From positions 23,251 through 87,250 of the forward strand of contig NZ_FORG01000018.1 of the NCBI RefSeq assembly GCF_900113945.1: a DNA stretch of 64,000 nucleotides. Direction: 5' to 3'. The position numbers were made by a program, and so were the translations under genes. Positions 58,199 through 64,000 of the stretch are shown here, one piece after another. The notes beneath the pieces were generated by a model. That model worked only from the letters and a program-made list of their open reading frames with translations. It was not told the DNA's origin and made no database searches. The DNA is from Xenorhabdus mauleonii (GTDB lineage Bacteria > Pseudomonadota > Gammaproteobacteria > Enterobacterales > Enterobacteriaceae). Numbering within the stretch: position 1 is the stretch's first letter; each line of letters begins with the position of its first letter.

Positions 58199-58906
58199 AT
58201 GAGAAATAACAACGCCGTTTACCAGCTTCGTCAGCGCCGCCTCGCTCGCTCTACTCGCCCTTTTCAAGCGAGAGGTTGCAGGGTACAGCGTTGCCTGCAT
58301 TGTCTATTACCTAAAAGAAAGTGTCTGTGTGAAAGGATCTCACCCGTCACTGCGGCGAGTCGCTTTTGTCTCATTATGTTTGATACTGAGCCAATGAAAC
58401 CCAGCAATACTGGAAAATTAATTGCAGATATTTTGCCCGATACGTATGCTTTCCTTTGGTCCAGAACTGAACCAGACCAACAAATGCTTGAAGCGTTGCG
58501 TGACCCAACCCGGCAGCCCTATTTGATCTTCCCGGGTAGCTATGCCACGCCCCCTCGCACGGTGTACCAGCAACTTCCTGATAATCAGAAACCACCGCTG
58601 TTCATTATATTGGATGGTACCTGGCCTGAAGCAAGAAAAATGTTTCGCAAAAGTCCATATTTGGATGATATTCCTCTATTGTCTATTGATAGCCTTGCCA
58701 AAATGGATTATTTGCTGCGGGTACCGTCAAGAAAAGAGCAGCACTGTACCGCTGAAGTTGCAGCCGCAGCGCTAGAATTGGCGGGAGATCTCAATGCATC
58801 AGAATCCTTGCTCAATCACTTCAATCATTTTCGTGAACAGTATCTGGCAGGAAAGGCTAATCTTCCAGAGGAAGCAATTGCTGTAACTCTTGACAATGCC
58901 TACTAA
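58199..58906 (+). CDS. tapT: tRNA-uridine aminocarboxypropyltransferase TapT (YfiP)
   Basis: DTW-domain enzyme that adds the acp group to uridine 47 of certain tRNAs using SAM. The 235-residue protein has a zinc-type cysteine cluster RCLHCLLPKRKCLC (C32, C35, C42, C44), the MFDTEPMKPSNTGKLIADIL segment, and the DTW motif in the form LDGTWPEARKMFRKSPYL. patZ follows after 126 bases, as in E. coli. Confidence 0.92.
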   Translation: MRNNNAVYQLRQRRLARSTRPFQARGCRVQRCLHCLLPKRKCLCERISPVTAASRFCLIMFDTEPMKPSNTGKLIADILPDTYAFLWSRTEPDQQMLEALRDPTRQPYLIFPGSYATPPRTVYQQLPDNQKPPLFIILDGTWPEARKMFRKSPYLDDIPLLSIDSLAKMDYLLRVPSRKEQHCTAEVAAAALELAGDLNASESLLNHFNHFREQYLAGKANLPEEAIAVTLDNAY

Positions 58907-59032
58907 AGTACTAGATGGTGGCAGACATTAGCCATGAAAATTGCTTAATTCGCGGTAGTTGTTAAATCAACAGTGATTATTTACTGATAACGGTGATTGT
59001 TTACTGATGTAGTAACTGATGAGGATCCCAGA

Positions 59033-61678
59033 ATGAGCCAGCGTGGACTTGAAGCATTATTACGCCCTAAATCTATCGCCGTTATTGGTGCTTCTGAAAA
59101 GCCAGAAAAAGCCAGTTCGACACTAATGAGAAATTTGCTGATGGGTGGCTTTACCGGGCCTATTTTGCCTGTAACCCCTAACAGGCGTGCCGTCTCAGGA
59201 GTATTGGCCTATCCTTCTATCGATAAGTTGCCGCTACTTCCCGATCTTGCTGTCATCTGCACACATCACAGCCGCAATTTGTCATTGCTGGAACAGCTGG
59301 CTCAACACGGATGCAAAACCGTTATCATTCTCTCCTCCCCACCCTCACAATTTGCAGAGTTGAAACAATACGGGCAAAAATATCATATCCGTATTCTAGG
59401 CCCCAATAGCCTGGGCATTCTGGCTCCCTGGATTGGCTTGAATGCCAGTTTTTCCCCTATTCCTATCCTTAAGGGAAAATTGGCATTTATTTCACAATCT
59501 GCTGCAATATCAAACACTATTCTGGATTGGGCTAACCATCGCAATATTGGTTTTTCATATTTTATTGCTCTGGGCGATAGTGTTGATATTGATATCGATG
59601 ATCTACTCGATTTTCTGGCAAGAGATAGCAAAACCAGTGCTATTTTGTTACACCTTGAACATATCAGCGATGCCCGCCGTTTTCTTTCAGCGTCCCGAAG
59701 TGCTTCACGTAACAAACCGATTCTGATAGTGAAAAGCAGCCGAACCCGAAAAGCGCAACAATTATTGGGTGAACAACAGAATTTTGATACTGCTTATGAC
59801 GCAGCCATTCAACGCGCCGGACTACTGCGCGTGCAAGATACACATGAAATGTTTTCAGCGGTAGAAACATTAAGTTTTATGCGGCCACTGCGCGGAGAAC
59901 GTTTGTTCATTGTCAGTAATGGTACGGCACCAGCCGCAATGGCGCTGGATGAGTTGCTCAGAAGAACAGGCAAGCTGGCAGTGCTTGGGGAAGAGGTCAT
60001 CAGCAAACTTTCAAGTGTGCTTCCTGAAACGTTACTTCTGCGCAATCCCTTAGATATCGGTGATGATTCCTCAACGGAGCAATATATTACAGCCCTCAAA
60101 TTATTGCTGGACAGCTATGATTACGATGCTCTGTTGCTGATCCATTCCCCCAGCGCCATATCTCACAGCCAAACTACTGCAATCCGGGTTATCCAGACGA
60201 TTAAAGAGCACCCACGAGGAAAGTGGATCACTATTTTTACGAATTGGTGCGGGGAGTATTCTTCATTGGAAGCTCGGCGTTTATTTAGTGAAGCCGGCAT
60301 TCCGACTTATCGTACGCCAGAAGGGGCAGTCACTGCCTTCATGCATATGGTGGAATATCAGCGAAATCAAAAGCAACTTAAAGAAACGCCATCTCTACCT
60401 ATTGGTATCACCTCCAATGCGGCCCGAGCCCATGAATGCATACAAAAATCCCTTGATAATGGGAATACTCAGCTGGATACCCATGAAGTACAATCCATTC
60501 TTGAAGCCTATGGCTTAAAACCGTTACCAACGTGGATCGCCCATAACAGTGATGATGCCGTAAATATAGCCGAGAAAATTGGATATCCTGTCGCACTGAA
60601 ACTTCGCTCTCCCGATATTCCCCATAAATCAGAAGTGCAAGGGGTCATACTTTATTTACGCAATGCTGATGAAGTTAAGACAGCCACGCAAGCGATGATT
60701 GAACGCGTCAAACAAAATTTCCCCCAAGCCAGAATTCATGGCCTGTTAGTACAGAGCATGGCTAACCGAGCTGGCGCACAGGAATTAAGGATTTCGATTG
60801 AGCAGGATGAGATCTTTGGCCCTTTGATCATGCTCGGGGAAGGTGGTGTTGATTGGACTCATGAAACACAGGCAGCGGTTGCCCTTCCCCCCCTTAATAT
60901 GGCATTGGCTCGATATCTGGTCATTGAAGCAATCAAAAGCGGCAAAATAAAATCCGGAGGCTCATTGCTGCCCTTGGATATTCCTGCCCTCAGTCAATTG
61001 TTAGTCAGAGTCTCCAATCTTCTGATCGATTGCCCTCAAATAACACGCATGAATATTCATCCCCTGTTGGCTTCAGGCAATGAATTCACACTGTTGGATG
61101 TCGTTATGGAATTGGCACCAGTGGCAGGCGATCCCCATAATCGTCTTGCCATTCGGCCTTACCCCAATGAGCTGGAAGAAACCATCTATATAAAAGACGA
61201 TCTAACATGCCTTCTACGCCCAATCCTGCCAGAAGATGAACCCTTACTGAAAGCCTTTATCGGTCAGGTGACAAAAGAAGATCTTTATTACCGCTATTTC
61301 AGTGAGATCAATGAATTTACCCATGATGACCTCGCCAATATGACTCAAATTGATTATGACCGGGAAATGGCATTTGTCGCTGTACGCAATCCAACCACTG
61401 CACCGGAAATTATTGGGGTAGCCCGTGCGATGGCCGATCCTGATAATATCGAAGCTGAATTTGCGATATTAGTGCGATCAGATCTCAAGGGAATTACGTT
61501 AGGCTATCAGCTCATGACCAAGTTGATCCAATACACAAGAGAACATGGCATCCAAGCACTAACTGCAATCACCATGCCGGAAAATCGTAATATGATTCAA
61601 CTGGCGAAAAAACTGGGATTTGCTGTCGATATTCAGTTAGAAGATGGCATTGTTAATCTGGTATTGAAGCTTCAATAA
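59033..61678 (+). CDS. patZ: Protein lysine acetyltransferase PatZ (Pka)
   Basis: Acetylates lysines of central metabolic enzymes such as acetyl-CoA synthetase. The ATG at 59033 follows GAGG at 59021-59024 and gives 881 residues starting MSQRGLEALLRPKSIAVIGAS. An NDP-forming acyl-CoA-synthetase-like region (about 1-690, CoA-binding, succinyl-CoA-ligase-like and ATP-grasp parts) precedes a C-terminal GNAT domain (LRPILPEDEPLLKAFIGQVTKEDLYYRYF, FAILVRSDLKGITLGYQLM). In this family the ligase-like part is catalytically inactive and probably regulatory. Confidence 0.93.
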   Translation: MSQRGLEALLRPKSIAVIGASEKPEKASSTLMRNLLMGGFTGPILPVTPNRRAVSGVLAYPSIDKLPLLPDLAVICTHHSRNLSLLEQLAQHGCKTVIILSSPPSQFAELKQYGQKYHIRILGPNSLGILAPWIGLNASFSPIPILKGKLAFISQSAAISNTILDWANHRNIGFSYFIALGDSVDIDIDDLLDFLARDSKTSAILLHLEHISDARRFLSASRSASRNKPILIVKSSRTRKAQQLLGEQQNFDTAYDAAIQRAGLLRVQDTHEMFSAVETLSFMRPLRGERLFIVSNGTAPAAMALDELLRRTGKLAVLGEEVISKLSSVLPETLLLRNPLDIGDDSSTEQYITALKLLLDSYDYDALLLIHSPSAISHSQTTAIRVIQTIKEHPRGKWITIFTNWCGEYSSLEARRLFSEAGIPTYRTPEGAVTAFMHMVEYQRNQKQLKETPSLPIGITSNAARAHECIQKSLDNGNTQLDTHEVQSILEAYGLKPLPTWIAHNSDDAVNIAEKIGYPVALKLRSPDIPHKSEVQGVILYLRNADEVKTATQAMIERVKQNFPQARIHGLLVQSMANRAGAQELRISIEQDEIFGPLIMLGEGGVDWTHETQAAVALPPLNMALARYLVIEAIKSGKIKSGGSLLPLDIPALSQLLVRVSNLLIDCPQITRMNIHPLLASGNEFTLLDVVMELAPVAGDPHNRLAIRPYPNELEETIYIKDDLTCLLRPILPEDEPLLKAFIGQVTKEDLYYRYFSEINEFTHDDLANMTQIDYDREMAFVAVRNPTTAPEIIGVARAMADPDNIEAEFAILVRSDLKGITLGYQLMTKLIQYTREHGIQALTAITMPENRNMIQLAKKLGFAVDIQLEDGIVNLVLKLQ

Positions 61679-61795
61679 AAAGTGAATTCATACTCACAAT
61701 GAACCAAACTAATGGTATCATCGCCAGATCATTTTGATTCATACACCTTATGATGGAAAATAAACCATCTAAACCAAGAGAAAAAACGCACTGTG

Positions 61796-63151
61796 ATGTT
61801 GTCCAAATTTAAACAAGCAAAACACCAACAACACCTTGCACAACTGCCTAAACTACCGCAGTCAGTTGCTGGTATAGAGACACTTTATCAATCTAAAGTG
61901 TTCTACAGCACCTTACTTGAACGCATTGCCAGCGCCCAAAAACATATTTACATTGCTGCCTTATATTTAGAGCACGACGATGCCGGGCGAGATATTCTGA
62001 CTGCACTATATGTTGCCAAGCAAAAACGTCCAGAACTGGATATCAAAATATTAGTTGATTGGCATCGTGCTCAACGAGGTCGCATTGGCGCAGAAGCTGC
62101 AGCAACAAATGCAGATTGGTATTGTTCTATGGCTGAAAGCTACCCTGATGTCAATATTCCTGTTATGGGTGTTCCTGTAAACACCCGTGAAGCTCTCGGG
62201 GTTTTACATCTGAAAGGCTTTATATTTGATGATACGGTAATTTATAGCGGTGCCAGCATTAATGATGTTTATCTGCATCGCCACGAAAAATATCGTTATG
62301 ATCGTTATCATCTGCTCAATAATGCAAAACTTGCAGCAGTCATGAAGCAATTCATTGATGAAAGTATTCTGGCATCTGAAGCAGTGAGCAATTTAGCTCA
62401 TCATAACCGCCCCCGTAATCTTGAGATTAAAAATTTAGTCCGACAATTTCGTTCGTCACTACGCAGTTCTGAGTATCAATTTAAAAACCAAGCCTCAAAT
62501 GAGGAGCTGGCTGTAACTCCTCTGGTTGGATTGGGAAAAAAGAACCTACTGAATAAAACAATCTGCCATTTGATGGCCTGCACTGAAAATAAACTGGTCA
62601 TCTGCACACCTTATTTCAACTTGCCTGCTGTATTGGTGCGTGCAATATCACGATTGCTCCGCCAAGGAAAACAAGTCGAAATCATCATAGGTGACAAAAC
62701 GGCCAACGATTTTTATATTCCGCCGGAAGAGCCTTTTAAAATTATCGCAGCGTTACCTTATCTGTATGAAATTAACTTACGCCGTTTTACCAGCCGGCTA
62801 CAAAAGTTTATCGATAGTCAGCAGTTAACTATTCGACTGTGGAAAGATCAGGATAACACTTACCATTTAAAAGGTGTTTGGATTGATGATAAATGGCAAT
62901 TGATTACGGGCAATAACCTCAATCCTAGAGCGTGGGGACTGGATTTGGAAAATGCTATTCTGATCCACGATCCTCATCATGAAATGCAAGAGCAACGCCG
63001 GATGGAGTTGGCGCATATCCGTACTCATACGAAGGTTGTCAACAATTATCAAGAACTGGAGAGTATCCAGCTCTATCCTGTCAAAGTCCGTAAGTTAATA
63101 CGCCGCTTGCGCCGTATTCGAGTTGATCGGTTGATCAATAGGATATTGTGA
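61796..63151 (+). CDS. pssA: CDP-diacylglycerol-serine O-phosphatidyltransferase
   Basis: Makes phosphatidylserine, precursor of phosphatidylethanolamine, at the membrane surface. The ATG at 61796 gives 451 residues (MLSKFKQAKHQQHLAQLP), the E. coli length; a GTG one codon earlier is possible. Two phospholipase-D HKD motifs are present: His138-Leu-Lys140 with Asp145 (HLKGFIFDD) and HLKGVWIDD in the C-terminal half. A basic tail KVRKLIRRLRRIRVDRLINRIL suits binding to acidic lipids or ribosomes. Confidence 0.96.
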   Translation: MLSKFKQAKHQQHLAQLPKLPQSVAGIETLYQSKVFYSTLLERIASAQKHIYIAALYLEHDDAGRDILTALYVAKQKRPELDIKILVDWHRAQRGRIGAEAAATNADWYCSMAESYPDVNIPVMGVPVNTREALGVLHLKGFIFDDTVIYSGASINDVYLHRHEKYRYDRYHLLNNAKLAAVMKQFIDESILASEAVSNLAHHNRPRNLEIKNLVRQFRSSLRSSEYQFKNQASNEELAVTPLVGLGKKNLLNKTICHLMACTENKLVICTPYFNLPAVLVRAISRLLRQGKQVEIIIGDKTANDFYIPPEEPFKIIAALPYLYEINLRRFTSRLQKFIDSQQLTIRLWKDQDNTYHLKGVWIDDKWQLITGNNLNPRAWGLDLENAILIHDPHHEMQEQRRMELAHIRTHTKVVNNYQELESIQLYPVKVRKLIRRLRRIRVDRLINRIL

Positions 63152-63209
63152 CATCAGAAAATCATATAGTATATCAATTATAAATTGATAAATAGTTATT
63201 AAAAAATAA

Positions 63210-63242
63210 ATCCTCGTTTGCAACCGTAAACGGGGATTTTTT
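63210..63242 (+). terminator. Terminator of pssA
   Basis: A 10-bp stem with one G-T pair (ATCCTCGTTT at 63210-63219 with AAACGGGGAT at 63228-63237) is followed by TTTTT. Confidence 0.8.
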
Positions 63243-63300
63243 GTATCTTATTTATCAAACGGCTATGATTTATAAAAACTAAATCATGGCGTAATTTATA

Positions 63301-63654
63301 ATGAAAAAAATCGTCATTTCCTTAATGAAAAATATATTAATAATCTCCCCTCTTCTATTAAATACCTCTTGCACTACTATCCGTCAGGCCAACGATAATT
63401 GGACAGGTCAGGATAAAGTACAGCATTTTTTGTTCTCCGCAGTCATAACTGCGGCCGGAAACGCTTATGGTGATCGCCAAAATTGGGGGCATCGTGAAAG
63501 TGCACAATTCGGATTGTTATTTTCAATTGGTCTTGGAGCAGCAAAAGAGCTTTATGATAGCCGTCCGTCAGGAACCGGCTGGAGTTGGCATGATATTGCT
63601 TATGATATAGCCGGGGCAATAACTGGCTATGGTTTATACCAATCCATGAAGTGA
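63301..63654 (+). CDS. yfiM: YfiM family putative lipoprotein
   Basis: A 117-residue protein with a signal sequence ending in a lipobox-like LNTSC, then NDNWTGQDKVQHFLFSAVITAAGNAYGD and GLGAAKELYDSRPSGTGWSWHDIAYDIAGA. These are the conserved parts of YfiM, which resembles the VanZ/YfiM-like DUF2279 type. The function is unknown. In E. coli it lies between pssA and kgtP, before rrnG; here it is next to an rRNA operon, with kgtP missing. Confidence 0.88.
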   Translation: MKKIVISLMKNILIISPLLLNTSCTTIRQANDNWTGQDKVQHFLFSAVITAAGNAYGDRQNWGHRESAQFGLLFSIGLGAAKELYDSRPSGTGWSWHDIAYDIAGAITGYGLYQSMK

Positions 63655-63864
63655 TTTTTTGATGTTTTCCCTTCGGGCCATCGCACTTTGCACAACGTTC
63701 AAAATCGTTCCCGACGATTCTGTTCTACTCTCGCCCTTTCAGCCATCCTTTACTCTCAAAGGTGACTAAAAAATTGTAAATTGTGATGGATATAGTGCGT
63801 TATTTTTGCCCTATTTCAGGTCTGTGTTAAAGAATTTTAGCTAAATTTTAAGAATTCCAAACGC

Positions 63865-63890
63865 AAAAAAGCCATCCGGTTAAGGATGGC
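63865..63890 (-). terminator. Rho-independent terminator of the rRNA operon
   Basis: On the minus strand, GCCATCC (63890-63884) and GGATGGC (63877-63871) form a 7-bp stem with loop TTAACC, followed by six T. It lies 17 bases past the 5S 3' end. Confidence 0.9.
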
Positions 63891-63906
63891 TTCTCTGTCT
63901 AAATTA

Positions 63907-64000
63907 ATGTCTGGCAGTGTCCTACTCTCACATGGGGAGACCCCACACTACCATCGGCGCTACGGCGTTTCACTGCTGAGTTCGGCATGGGGTCAGGTGG
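63907..64000 (-). rRNA. rrf: 5S ribosomal RNA, 3' part (cut by window)
   Basis: Reads on the minus strand as the last ~94 bases of a 5S rRNA: CCACCTGACCCCATGCCGAA is followed by the conserved CTCAG..AGTGAAACGCCGTAGCGCCGA part and ends in GCCAGACAT. The rRNA operon would continue beyond 64000. Confidence 0.95.

Overview
The window looks like chromosome of a gammaproteobacterium of the order Enterobacterales, most likely Morganellaceae in the Xenorhabdus/Photorhabdus area. That placement is inferred from remembered protein similarity and gene order; no search was run. Long blocks keep the Escherichia coli order (tRNA-Gln/Met, ubiF, miaB, ybeZ, ybeY, corC, lnt, gltIJKL, leuS, lptE, holA, nadD, rsfS, rlmH, mrdA, mrdB, rlpA, dacA, ybeD, lipB, lipA, crcB, cspE). 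Most proteins match their E. coli counterparts in length, and the DNA is moderately AT-rich.

Layout. 1-313: end of a tRNA operon. 643-1868: an orphan phage-type tail-fibre gene and a 55-residue unknown gene. 2014-24635: conserved housekeeping block covering ubiquinone synthesis, tRNA and rRNA modification, lipoprotein maturation, glutamate/aspartate uptake, LPS transport, NAD, the elongasome and D,D-carboxypeptidase. 24788-33511: an iron and potassium insertion between ybeD and lipB. It holds a siderophore-interacting ferric reductase, fhuCDB, a divergent iutA-type receptor and a trkH-type potassium channel gene. 33628-36759: lipB, lipA, crcB, cspE and ogt. 36760-38155: an AT-rich stretch with no convincing gene. 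38156-42911: ygaZ, ygaH, mprA, emrA, emrB. 43030-56410: a 13.4-kb hydroxamate siderophore locus, all on the minus strand. 56954-63654: yfiF, tapT, patZ, pssA, yfiM. 63907-64000: the 3' end of a 5S rRNA gene, so an rRNA operon continues beyond the window.

The most interesting part is the siderophore locus. One transcription unit (46757 to 43030) has a flavin N-hydroxylase and a fused protein with an N-terminal GNAT acyltransferase and a C-terminal IucA/IucC-type synthetase. A second unit (56410 to 47515) starts with another, free-standing IucA/IucC synthetase. It continues with a TonB-dependent receptor, a lipoprotein binding protein, two permeases, an ATPase and a FhuF-like reductase. Both synthetase domains look like the same subfamily (AlcC/DesD/DfoC/PubC), so the predicted product is a succinyl-hydroxamate siderophore of the putrebactin, bisucaberin or desferrioxamine kind. 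The doubled synthetase and the absence of a local diamine decarboxylase leave the exact product open. With fhuCDB/iutA, the window has two separate hydroxamate import routes and two different ferric-siderophore reductases, with Fur-box-like sequences at several of the promoters.
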